Source: Chloroflexota bacterium (lineage in GTDB: Bacteria; Chloroflexota; Anaerolineae; Anaerolineales; UBA4823). From it: a DNA stretch of 64,000 nucleotides. Position numbers and translations under genes: made by a program. Positions 47,806 through 56,111 of the stretch are shown one piece after another. The notes below the pieces were generated by a model, which saw only the letters and a list, made by a program, of their open reading frames with translations, was not told the origin of the DNA and ran no database searches. Location of the stretch: positions 1-64,000 of the forward strand of contig JAKQIM010000025.1 of NCBI GenBank assembly GCA_029557965.1, written 5' to 3'. How positions within the stretch are numbered: the first letter of the stretch is position 1; every line of letters begins with the position of its first letter.

Positions 47806-49221
47806 TTAACGTGAGTCCTCTGATTGATTGGTATCGTTGTCAGCCAGCAGAGTAGGCAGCTCGCTTTGGATAGGGGCCTTGGCCGCCTCAGCTACAGGCT
47901 CAGACAGGGCTGCTGCCTCGTCCAAGGCGGCTGGCTCAATGGTGGAGGCGGGTTGGGGGGCCGGCAGGCCGCGGCGTAAGTAGCGGTTGAAGGCAATATA
48001 TGCTGCCCCATTGGCCAACACCATGAATACCAGGCCTACGATCGCCACAGACCCCAATGTGTGAAAAGCATCTGGAAGGACCAGGGGCTCGGGGAGCTGC
48101 ATGGTCCCTACGCTTAAGATTGCCATCCCATTCCATAACCCGTGCAGGGTGATGGCTAAGCCGTATGTGAGCCCCAGGCGTAGGTAGCGTCTTTCGTTCC
48201 AGGCAGATACCAACGCCCAACCGGTCAGGCCCGTGGTCAGCATATGCAACAGCGCCGTAGCAATGCGCACGGTGACCAGGGCGCTCCATCCCTCGCCGCC
48301 CATGCTGGCATTGCCCAGATTCTCAAACAGTGCAAAGCCGGCGCCGCTTAACACCCCCCCCGCAAAGCCCTCGGCAGGCGTCAAGCCGCGCTTTGCCAGG
48401 AACCATAGGCCAATGGGTTTGAAGATTTCTTCGATCAGTGGCACGATACCAGCAACCATCAGCAAAGCTGCCAGCCATGTGCCCGGGCGCATGAGGTAAG
48501 GCCCGAGGATGCGCAAGATGGTTTCTTCATTGGGCGGCGCATATTGCAAGCGCTCTGCCAGTTCTGTGATTTCGGCTGCCAGAGTTGGTTGGCTGGTGAC
48601 CCAAACTGCCCACAGGATGATCGCCACGACAAAGACACTCAGCTCAATGACCAGGATCAGCGAGGGTCCAATGACCAGCCCTGAAGCAAAAAGCCCCCAG
48701 GAGCGTTGGAAAGAATGGTGTGGCAGGCCCCGCAAGCCTAAGAGCACCAGCCACAGCACCGGGATGCCAATGGCAAGCATATGCAGGGGCGCCAGCAGCC
48801 ATCCCAGCCGGTCATTGCGTGAAACAAAGCTGCCAAGCAGCAGGGCCAATGCTAACAGGATGAAGCAGACGATAGTAACGGTAGCCCAAGAGCGGCCATT
48901 TACCAACGAAACCTTGGATAGCAAACCGGTCTTGGGGGATTTTCCCAAACCAAACAGGCGCCGGGTGGCATACCAGGCGGATGGCAGAAGCAGTGCGCCG
49001 CACATCCCCAGCCCAGCCGCCAGCAAGAACGACTGCGTGGTGAGCGAATTGGGTGTGGCAGGCTGGAATAGCTGCGCCAGGCCGACCACCAGGCATACCA
49101 GGGCCGCCAGCAGCAGCATGGCTGAAGTCAACAGGCTTAAGATCATCTGGGCAGCGGAAGGCCAGTGGAATGCAGATGTAGCCGAGGATTGGATTGGGGA
49201 AGTAGAAGGTATTGTTTGCAT
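47806..49221 (-). CDS. PrsW-family intramembrane protease-like protein
   Basis: This 471-residue protein has about ten membrane helices. The catalytic-type motifs of PrsW/Abi-like glutamate metalloproteases are visible in order: EE in 'VPLIEEIFKPIGLWFLAKR', 'GVLSGAGFALFENLGNAS', His in 'IATALLHMLTTGL' and His in 'ITLHGLWNGMA'. PrsW cleaves anti-sigma factors, so it might act on membrane regulators such as the DUF5667 protein here (speculative). The tail of about 60 residues is polar and Ala/Pro rich. Start ATG 49221 is uncertain; a GTG at 49278 is also possible. Confidence 0.85.
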   Translation of the reverse strand: MQTIPSTSPIQSSATSAFHWPSAAQMILSLLTSAMLLLAALVCLVVGLAQLFQPATPNSLTTQSFLLAAGLGMCGALLLPSAWYATRRLFGLGKSPKTGLLSKVSLVNGRSWATVTIVCFILLALALLLGSFVSRNDRLGWLLAPLHMLAIGIPVLWLVLLGLRGLPHHSFQRSWGLFASGLVIGPSLILVIELSVFVVAIILWAVWVTSQPTLAAEITELAERLQYAPPNEETILRILGPYLMRPGTWLAALLMVAGIVPLIEEIFKPIGLWFLAKRGLTPAEGFAGGVLSGAGFALFENLGNASMGGEGWSALVTVRIATALLHMLTTGLTGWALVSAWNERRYLRLGLTYGLAITLHGLWNGMAILSVGTMQLPEPLVLPDAFHTLGSVAIVGLVFMVLANGAAYIAFNRYLRRGLPAPQPASTIEPAALDEAAALSEPVAEAAKAPIQSELPTLLADNDTNQSEDSR

Positions 49222-49293
49222 GGCTTTTGTGTGAGGCGCGTGGACTGGGATTGCCAGTTCCACGCGCCTTATGAACACCTCAGTGGTTTGGTA

Positions 49294-50610
49294 CTACTTG
49301 ATTTCGATGCTGATGTTGATGATCTCGTCACCTGGCGGCAGGTCGGCATTCTGGGATGGATCGCGCGGGGTCAGGCTTGCCAGGACATCCATGCCTTCGA
49401 TCACTTCACCAAAGATGGTGTAGTTGCCATCCAGGTTGGGAGCCGCGGCGTATGTAATGAAGAATTGACTGCCGTTGGTATCGGGGCCGGCATTGGCCAT
49501 ACCCAACAGGCCGGGTCGATCATACTTCAAATCAGCCATCACCTCGTTCTCGAAAGCGTAGCCAGGGCCGCCAAAACCGGTGCCGGTTGGGTCGCCGGCC
49601 TGGGCAATAAAGCCGGGGAGTACCCGATGGAAGGTAACCCCATCATACCAGCCGCTTTGGGCCAGGAAGATGAAGTTGTTGACTGCCAAGGGGGCTGTTT
49701 CGGGGAACAATCTGATCACCACATCGCCCTTGGCTGTGTGCAGGGTGGCAATGTACTCGTGCTCCGCATCGATGGTCATCGGTGGGCACTGCGTGAATTG
49801 GCGTTCCTCCAGCAGTGTGAGCTTGACCACTGCTGCAATGTTGAAGTAATCCATTGAGACATTGGTCGGCCAGGAATTGCCGTTGATCAAGATGAATGGC
49901 GTACCGGGTATGCCAATCTCTGTGCCGAAATCCCAACCGCCCTGGGCAAAGTCAATTAACTCCTGGCTTTGCAGGTCGGTATTGAACTGCTCAACATCCA
50001 GCTCAAGCGCTTGGGCCTCGCTCGCCAACCACGCTTCAAACTCGGCAACCGATAGGCCAGCCCATTCCGACTGCCTGGCAAAGAGAATATCGTGCATTTC
50101 CCAGAACTTGCCCTGGTTGCCGGCCGCCTCAGCGCCACGCGTTGCCAGAGAGGCTTTATCGTGGAAAGGCGACTCGGGGGTGCCGATCAGAGGAAAGTGA
50201 CGATAGACAAAACGAACATCATTAGGAAATTCTTCGATGAGTCGCTCCATCACGGGAGCGATAACTGCGCAGTATGGTCATTGGAAGTCGCTGTATTCGA
50301 TGATCGTGACCTTGGCGTCTGCGGCTCCCTTGGTCCAATCCGCTTCGCCAACCGGCGGAAAGATGGATTGTTCGGTAGGGCCGGGAGTGGGCTGGCGGGA
50401 TACTACGGTGCAGCCCGAGCTCGGTTCAGATACTGCGCCTGCAGTGGGCACGCTGCGCGTGGCAGTGGCAACCGCGGGCTCGGTGTTGGCAGGTTTGCTT
50501 GTGGGCGCCTGCGCGGCGGGTGCCTGTGCCGTGGGTGCCTGTGTAGCCCCCCCATTACAAGCACTGACCAATATGGTCAGCAGTAGCAAAGGAAAGATTA
50601 GCTTTCGCAT
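49294..50610 (-). CDS. Selenocysteine-containing lipoprotein: DsbA-like thioredoxin plus cyclophilin domains
   Basis: One frame, 438 residues, with a TGA at 50278-50280 read as Sec-111. It starts at ATG 50610 (AAGGAGC ribosome site) with a lipoprotein signal (LIFPLLLLTILVSAC, lipobox VSAC) and a Pro/Thr/Ala-rich spacer. The thioredoxin-fold domain (about 95-275) opens 'IIEYSDFQ-U-PYCAVIAP', where relatives have CPYC, and includes 'GTEIGIPGTPFILING'. A cyclophilin-type isomerase domain (about 290-430) follows: 'FHRVLPGFIAQAGDP' and 'NGSQFFITYAAAP'. The exported protein would make or reshuffle disulfides and isomerise prolyl bonds. A SECIS-like hairpin follows the TGA. Two separate genes is the alternative, much less likely. 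Confidence 0.85.
50242..50261 (-). promoter_or_regulatory. Candidate bacterial SECIS element
   Basis: On the minus strand, 16 nt after the TGA, TCGCTCC (50261-50255) pairs with GGAGCGA (50248-50242) as a perfect 7-bp stem with the six-base loop CGTGAT. The apical loop begins 23 nt after the TGA and has G at its second position. That fits the general bSECIS rule of a hairpin whose loop lies about 16-37 nt downstream with a G among its first two bases. Confidence 0.75.
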
Positions 50611-50722
50611 TTTTTGCTCCTTTGAAGGATATGCAGGCAATTTTACCAGTTAAAGGAATATTTCGGGTGCTATCGCAATAGATTCACGCCAGCTTAATCT
50701 TTATAGTAAAATGGGCAGAGTT

Positions 50723-51703
50723 ATGAACCGGAATGATTTGCTGCGTTTGAAGTTGATGGTCGTGTTGGCCTTGTTCGTGCCGGCCCTGGTGAGTTGTACG
50801 CCAGGCGCTGCGCCCGCGGTTGAACCCACCCCGGTGCAGGCTGCAACCCAAACGCCAACCCTGGTTGTTCCTACCCAGGTGACTGCCACACCAACGGCAG
50901 CCCTAACCGCCACGCCTACCACAGCCCCGTCTTCATCGCCCACGCCTGTACAGCCCTCTGCAACCCCCACTGAGGCAGCGCCCGGCTGCCTGAACTTGCC
51001 TGGGGTGGTGGAGATACACAGCCTTGAAACGACTCTTTTGCCTGATCCTCTGGAGTTCCGTGTTTACCTGCCGCCGTGTTACCAAGAGCAGGCGGGCCAG
51101 TCCTACCCGGTGCTCTACCTGATCCATGGGCAGAGCTTTACCGATGACCAATGGGAGCGTTTGGGCGCCGGCACCACGGCTGATGAGCTGATCGCCGCCG
51201 GAGAACTGCCGCCCTTCTTGATCGTCATGCCACGCGATCGGAGCTGGCAAGAGCCGACGTTTGATAATTTTGGCCGTGTGATCGTAGAAGAGCTGCTGCC
51301 ATGGGTCGATGCGCATTACCGCACCCGGGCCTTCCCCTCTTACCGGGCGGTGGGCGGGCTGTCGCGCGGCGGCGGATGGGCAGTGCACCTGGGCCTGGGC
51401 TATTGGCCTCTATTTGGGTCTGTGGGGGTACACAGCGGCTTTGCCTTTCAAAGCGATGCCAACAGTGGCGGCGTCAGGCGTTGGCTGAGCAGCATCCCGC
51501 CTGAGCTGATGCCGCGCATTTACATGGATGTGGGTGATAATGACCGCCCAGAGATCGCCCAGGCGGCAGCCTGGTTGGAACGCTTGTTGACCGAATATGG
51601 CCTGGCACACGAGTGGCATATGTTCAGCGGCTACCATGAAGAGGAATACTGGCAGGCGCACGTGGAGGACTATTTGCGCTGGTATGCCGCCCCCTGGAAA
51701 TGA
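50723..51703 (+). CDS. Lipid-anchored esterase (alpha/beta hydrolase, esterase D-like)
   Basis: This 326-residue lipoprotein has the signal 'LMVVLALFVPALVSC' with lipobox LVSC, then a Thr/Pro-rich spacer to about residue 90. The catalytic domain (about 95-325) shows 'YPVLYLIHGQSFTDDQWE', the nucleophile elbow 'VGGLSRGGGWAVHLGL' (Ser in GLSRG), Asp in 'YMDVGDND' and His in 'MFSGYHEEEYW'. It is related to esterase D and antigen 85-type hydrolases. The substrate is unknown. The start at ATG 50723 is preferred over 50711. The next gene begins 12 nt after its stop. Confidence 0.88.
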   Translation: MNRNDLLRLKLMVVLALFVPALVSCTPGAAPAVEPTPVQAATQTPTLVVPTQVTATPTAALTATPTTAPSSSPTPVQPSATPTEAAPGCLNLPGVVEIHSLETTLLPDPLEFRVYLPPCYQEQAGQSYPVLYLIHGQSFTDDQWERLGAGTTADELIAAGELPPFLIVMPRDRSWQEPTFDNFGRVIVEELLPWVDAHYRTRAFPSYRAVGGLSRGGGWAVHLGLGYWPLFGSVGVHSGFAFQSDANSGGVRRWLSSIPPELMPRIYMDVGDNDRPEIAQAAAWLERLLTEYGLAHEWHMFSGYHEEEYWQAHVEDYLRWYAAPWK

Positions 51704-51715
51704 TATAATCCTCGC
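51704..51715 (+). promoter_or_regulatory. TATAAT immediately upstream of gatCA
   Basis: TATAAT (51704-51709) directly follows the esterase stop codon and ends 6 nt before the gatCA ATG. If used, the transcript would begin about at the start codon (leaderless). No ribosome site is present before this ATG and no clear -35 lies 16-18 nt upstream. Confidence 0.4.
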
Positions 51716-53593
51716 ATGTCCCTGCGGTTGGAAGAAGTTGAACATATTGCGCATTTAGCCCACCTGCGCCTGGCAGAGGCAGAAAAGTTGCTCTATCGAG
51801 AACAGCTTTCGGCTATCCTGGAATATGCGGCGCGCGTGCAAGCCGTGGACACAGAAAACACCCCACCGCTGGCAAGCATCTTGGGTGGTGAAAGCGGCCT
51901 GCGCCCCGATGCCCCGCTGCCGGGCCTGGGCTTGGATGATCTGCTGCAAAACGCCCCTGCTGTTGCCCAAGATCAATTCCTTGTTCCCCCTGTGTTGGCC
52001 TCGAATTCAAAGCCGTTCAGGCAGGCTGCGTATCACGCCCCCTCTCCTTCAGGAAACAAGCCTTTGAAGGCGGATGAGGATTTGAAATCTCCGCTCGGGC
52101 AGGCCGCGTCCTCGCTGTTTGATGGCGGGCTGATCGAGACCATCCAGGCCCTGCGCCGGGGGCAGTTCTCAAGCCAAGAGTTAGTGCAAGATTGCCTGGA
52201 GCGCAGTCAGCAGTTAGAACCAACCCTGCATGCTTTCATCACCCTTGCACCTGAGCAAGCCCTGGCCCAGTCTCGAGAGGCAGATCGCCGCCTGTCTGCT
52301 TACCGCAAAGATCCATCTATGGACATCTCGCCGCTGTTGGGCCTGCCACTGGCGGTGAAGGATATCTTGTGCGTGGCAGGCTTGCCCTGCACCTGCGGCT
52401 CACGCATCCTGGAAGGTTTTGTGCCCCCGTATCATGCCACTGCCATTGAGCGCCTGCTGGCGGCTGGGGTGGTGATCGTGGGGAAGACCAACATGGATGA
52501 GTTTGCCATGGGCTCCTCGACCGAGAACTCAGCTTTCGGCCCCAGCCGCAACCCCTGGAACTTGAACCGGGTGCCAGGCGGTTCGAGCGGCGGCAGTGCC
52601 GCGGCCGTTGCGGCCCGGCTGGTGCCTGCTGCCCTGGGCAGCGACACCGGCGGCAGCATCCGCCAGCCGGCAGCTTTTTGTGGGCTGACGGGATTGAAAC
52701 CAACCTATGGGCGCATCTCGCGTTGGGGCCTGGTAGCTTATGGCTCTTCGCTGGATACGGTGGGGGTCTTGGCGCACAGCGCCGGTGATGCGGCATGGTT
52801 ATTGAGGGTCATGGCGGGCTCTGACCGGCGCGATCCTACCTCTCTGGATTTGCCAATGCCAGCCCTGCCTTCGGATGAAGGGCTCAAAGATTTAGCTGGT
52901 TTGCGCATAGGCATGCCGCGGGAATATTTCCTCCCTGGCTTGCAGATTGAGGTAGAATCGTTAATACACCAGGCGATCCAGGTCTTTACATCTTTTGGGG
53001 CCACGGTTTGCCCGGTCAGCTTGCCTCACACTTCGATGGCCCTGCCGGTCTACTATTTGATCGCCCCGGCTGAGGCCTCGGCCAACCTGGCCCGGTATGA
53101 TGGTGTGCGTTATGGCGCTCGCCTGGCAGGGGAGTCTTTGTGGGAACTATTTGACCACACGCGGGGTGAATTGCTGGGCCCAGAAGTCAAGCGCCGTATC
53201 ATGTTGGGCGCTTATGCGCTTTCGGCTGGTTATTATGATGCCTATTATGGGCAGGCGCAGAAAGTGCGCACCCTGATCTGGCAGGACTTTGAAAACGCTT
53301 TTGCTGAGGTGGATGTGATTGCCGCACCGGTCGCTCCGACCACGGCCTTCTCCATCGGGGCTCATGGCGACGACCCGCTGGCAATGTATTTGGAAGATAT
53401 CTTTACCCTGCCGGCTAACCTGGCAGGCATCCCAAGCCTGGCTTTCCCGGTTGGCTTCGACACCCAGGGGCTGCCGGTGGGTATGCAGTTAATGGCAGGC
53501 CGCGGTTGTGATGATCTGTTGTTGAAAGCCGCAGCAGCCTACCAGCAGGTGACAGATTGGCACCTGCGTAAACCCGGTGATTGTTTGATTTGA
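51716..53593 (+). CDS. gatCA: Fused GatC-GatA, Asp-tRNA(Asn)/Glu-tRNA(Gln) amidotransferase
   Basis: This 625-residue protein joins two normally separate subunits. Residues 1-95 are GatC (LEEVEHIAHLAHLRLAEAEK, then 'DTENTPPLASILGGESGLRP'). A linker of about 45 residues leads to GatA, an amidase-signature enzyme, with the catalytic triad visible: Lys in 'GLPLAVKDILCVAG', cis-Ser in 'PGGSSGGSAAAVAARLVPAA' and Ser in 'LGSDTGGSIRQPA'. It releases ammonia from glutamine for amidation of mischarged tRNA by GatB, whose 3' part lies at the window end. It starts at ATG 51716 without a ribosome site. Confidence 0.92.
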   Translation: MSLRLEEVEHIAHLAHLRLAEAEKLLYREQLSAILEYAARVQAVDTENTPPLASILGGESGLRPDAPLPGLGLDDLLQNAPAVAQDQFLVPPVLASNSKPFRQAAYHAPSPSGNKPLKADEDLKSPLGQAASSLFDGGLIETIQALRRGQFSSQELVQDCLERSQQLEPTLHAFITLAPEQALAQSREADRRLSAYRKDPSMDISPLLGLPLAVKDILCVAGLPCTCGSRILEGFVPPYHATAIERLLAAGVVIVGKTNMDEFAMGSSTENSAFGPSRNPWNLNRVPGGSSGGSAAAVAARLVPAALGSDTGGSIRQPAAFCGLTGLKPTYGRISRWGLVAYGSSLDTVGVLAHSAGDAAWLLRVMAGSDRRDPTSLDLPMPALPSDEGLKDLAGLRIGMPREYFLPGLQIEVESLIHQAIQVFTSFGATVCPVSLPHTSMALPVYYLIAPAEASANLARYDGVRYGARLAGESLWELFDHTRGELLGPEVKRRIMLGAYALSAGYYDAYYGQAQKVRTLIWQDFENAFAEVDVIAAPVAPTTAFSIGAHGDDPLAMYLEDIFTLPANLAGIPSLAFPVGFDTQGLPVGMQLMAGRGCDDLLLKAAAAYQQVTDWHLRKPGDCLI

Positions 53594-53635
53594 TATGCCT
53601 GGCGCGGCTGACAGCGCTCAAAGAAAGGACTTGCA

Positions 53636-55339
53636 ATGTTTTCTACACTTCCTGGTTCTGTTAGGATATTCAAAGATTGGACCTGGGAACAGGTTAAGCC
53701 CTTTGCCGATGATCTGACCAGGCGTGCCTTGAATGCCGGTAATGTTGAAGCCTGGCTAAAGGATTGGTCTGACCTGAGCAGGTTGATCTCAGAGATGTAT
53801 GCCCGCAAACACCTGGCTACTACCATCAATACCACCGATGTAGATGCCAGGCAGGCCTTCAATGCTTTTTTGGATGATATTTACCCCCGCGCCATGGAAT
53901 TGGACCAGACCTGCAAAGAGATGCTCCTGGCAAGCGGCCTGGAGCCTGAAGGCATGGAAATCCCGCTGCGCAATATGCGCGCCGAAGCCGACCTTTTCCG
54001 CCAGGCCAACCTGCCGCTGCAGGCGGAGGAAGTTAAGCTGGCTTCACAGTATGATGAGCTCAGCGGAGAGCAGACCGTGCAATGGGATGGCAAAGAACTG
54101 ACCATTGCCCAGCTTCACCCGATTTACCAGGATCCAGACCGCTCCAGGCGCGAGCGGGCCTGGCGGGCGGGCATGGAGCGCCAATTGGCAGATCGCCAGG
54201 CGTTCAATGACCTGTGGATGCGTTGCATGGATGTGCGCGGCCAAATGGCTGCCAACGCCGGCATGCCCGATTACCGTGCCTATCGTTGGCAGCAACTGCT
54301 GCGTTTTGATTACACCCCCGATGACAGCAAGCACTTCCACCAGGCGATTGAAGATGTGGTGGTGCCTGCCGCACAGCGTATTTGTGAGCGCCGCCGCAAG
54401 CAATTGGGCCTGGAAACCCTGCGGCCTTGGGATATGGATGTGGACCCCCTGGGGCGCCCGCCCCTGCGGCCTTTCCAAAACATTGTTGAACTGGAAGAAA
54501 AAGGCTCCTCCATTTTCCACCAGGTTGATCCTGAGCTGGGTGGGCGTTTTGATTTGATGCGCCGCCAAAAACTGCTCGATCTTGAAAACCGCAAGGGCAA
54601 AGCATCTGGTGCTTTCTGCACCATGTACGCCATTCCTCACCTGCCCTTCGTGTTCGAGAACGCTGTGGGCTTGCATGGCGATGTACAAACCCTGCTGCAC
54701 GAATGTGGGCACGCCTTCCACGTGTTCGAAACGGGCTTCTTGCCGTATTACCACCAGGTGAACACCGGGATGGAGTTTGCCGAGGTGGCCTCGATGGCGA
54801 TGGAATTGTTGGCTTCACCCTATCTTGCAGAAAAGGCCGGCGGGTTCTACTCTGAGAAGGATGCTGCCCGTGCTTTGATCGAACACCTGGAGGGCCTGGT
54901 TTTGTTCTGGCCTTATATGGCTGTGGTAGATGCCTTCCAGCATTGGGTGTATGAAAATCACGCCGCTGCCAGCCAGGCCGCTCACTGTGATGCAAAGTGG
55001 GCTGAGCTTTGGGGGCGCTTCATGAAAATGGTTGATTGGAGCGGGCTGGATGATGTCATGATGACAGGCTGGCAGCGCAAGCTGCACATCTTCCAGGAGC
55101 CATTCTACTATATCGAGTACGGCCTGGCCCAGCTTGGGGCGGTGCAGGTGTGGCGCAATGCCTTGAAAGACCAGGCCGGGGCGGTGGCGGCTTACCGCCG
55201 GGCCCTGGCTTTGGGAAACACGGTGCCTTTGCCCGATCTGTATGCCGCGGCTGGCGCTAGATTTGCCTTTGACGCCAAAACCCTGCAAGAGGCTGTCGAT
55301 TTGGTCGAGACGCAGATCGAGCGTTTAGAAGCCGTGTAG
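53636..55339 (+). CDS. M3 family oligoendopeptidase (PepF-like)
   Basis: This 567-residue metallopeptidase has the HEXXH zinc motif in 'VQTLLHECGHAFHVFETGF' and the third ligand Glu in 'GMEFAEVASMAMELLASPY'. The helical N-terminal part and the overall length fit PepF or related oligoendopeptidases that cut peptides in the cytoplasm. No signal peptide is seen. It starts at ATG 53636 behind AAAGGA, 42 nt after gatCA on the same strand, so it may share its transcript. Confidence 0.95.
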   Translation: MFSTLPGSVRIFKDWTWEQVKPFADDLTRRALNAGNVEAWLKDWSDLSRLISEMYARKHLATTINTTDVDARQAFNAFLDDIYPRAMELDQTCKEMLLASGLEPEGMEIPLRNMRAEADLFRQANLPLQAEEVKLASQYDELSGEQTVQWDGKELTIAQLHPIYQDPDRSRRERAWRAGMERQLADRQAFNDLWMRCMDVRGQMAANAGMPDYRAYRWQQLLRFDYTPDDSKHFHQAIEDVVVPAAQRICERRRKQLGLETLRPWDMDVDPLGRPPLRPFQNIVELEEKGSSIFHQVDPELGGRFDLMRRQKLLDLENRKGKASGAFCTMYAIPHLPFVFENAVGLHGDVQTLLHECGHAFHVFETGFLPYYHQVNTGMEFAEVASMAMELLASPYLAEKAGGFYSEKDAARALIEHLEGLVLFWPYMAVVDAFQHWVYENHAAASQAAHCDAKWAELWGRFMKMVDWSGLDDVMMTGWQRKLHIFQEPFYYIEYGLAQLGAVQVWRNALKDQAGAVAAYRRALALGNTVPLPDLYAAAGARFAFDAKTLQEAVDLVETQIERLEAV

Positions 55340-55397
55340 CCGTTTGCACGTTGACGGCGGGTGTGCCAGGTGCTTTGATCCCTGGCGCACCCGCCTT

Positions 55398-56048
55398 TTA
55401 GTTAATTTCCTCTGGCTTGAAGACCACTTCTTCTTTTCCGGTCAGCTTTTCTTGGATCTTGTGCGCGATCAGGTCCAGGTGAATGGGGTGGGCGACGTAA
55501 TCCAGGGCATCTGCCGGCACGGTGAGAACGGGGCAGAGGCTGAAGTTGGCAATCCACTCTTCGTATAATTCGTTGAGCTGCCCCAGGTATTCGGCAGTGA
55601 TGGTGCGTTCGAAATCTCGGCCGCGCAAGGCAATGCGCTGCTGCAGTGTGTGAACTGAAGCGCGCAGGTATACCACCAGGTCGGGCGGAGGTAAGAACTC
55701 AGCCAACACGCGGTACAGCTCGCGGTAACTGATGTAATCGCGTTCTGCCATCAGACCGCGGCGGTATAGATTCTGTGCAAACACCTCTGCATCTTCGTAG
55801 ACGCTGCGATCTTGGATAGCTGATGTGGGGTGGTCGAGCAGTTGGCGATGGGAGCGCAGGCGGCGGGTGAGGAAAAATATCTGAGAATGGAAGGCCCAGG
55901 TGCGCATATCCTGGTAAAAATCTGCCAGGTAAGGGTTATCGGCAACCGGTTCGTAGAACGGCTGCCAGCCCAGGCGATCACACAACATGCTGACCAGGGT
56001 AGATTTACCAACGCCAATGTTCCCAGCAACTGCGACAAATTTTTTCAT
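55398..56048 (-). CDS. Deoxynucleoside kinase
   Basis: This 216-residue kinase has the P-loop 'VAVAGNIGVGKSTLVSM', the conserved 'PFYEPVADNPYLADFYQD', the DRS motif in 'AIQDRSVYEDAEVFAQN', and the LID-type 'QRIALRGRDFE'. It phosphorylates deoxyadenosine, deoxyguanosine or deoxycytidine in the salvage path. The specific base cannot be told by eye. ATG 56048 is chosen over a TTG at 56060 for its GAGAGG site. It lies 63 nt behind the PEP/pyruvate-binding gene. Confidence 0.92.
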   Translation of the reverse strand: MKKFVAVAGNIGVGKSTLVSMLCDRLGWQPFYEPVADNPYLADFYQDMRTWAFHSQIFFLTRRLRSHRQLLDHPTSAIQDRSVYEDAEVFAQNLYRRGLMAERDYISYRELYRVLAEFLPPPDLVVYLRASVHTLQQRIALRGRDFERTITAEYLGQLNELYEEWIANFSLCPVLTVPADALDYVAHPIHLDLIAHKIQEKLTGKEEVVFKPEEIN

Positions 56049-56111
56049 GTGGCCTCTCAAGGGTTTGGCGGCAAGAGAAAAACACCCCCGGCCGCGTGAT
56101 TGGGGCGATCC

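Noticed and set aside
49294-50640. Two separate genes, or a pseudogene broken by a nonsense mutation
   Set aside because: The TGA falls exactly on the first Cys of the redox motif, both sides keep full coding quality, and a SECIS-like hairpin follows. A random stop there is less likely than selenocysteine.
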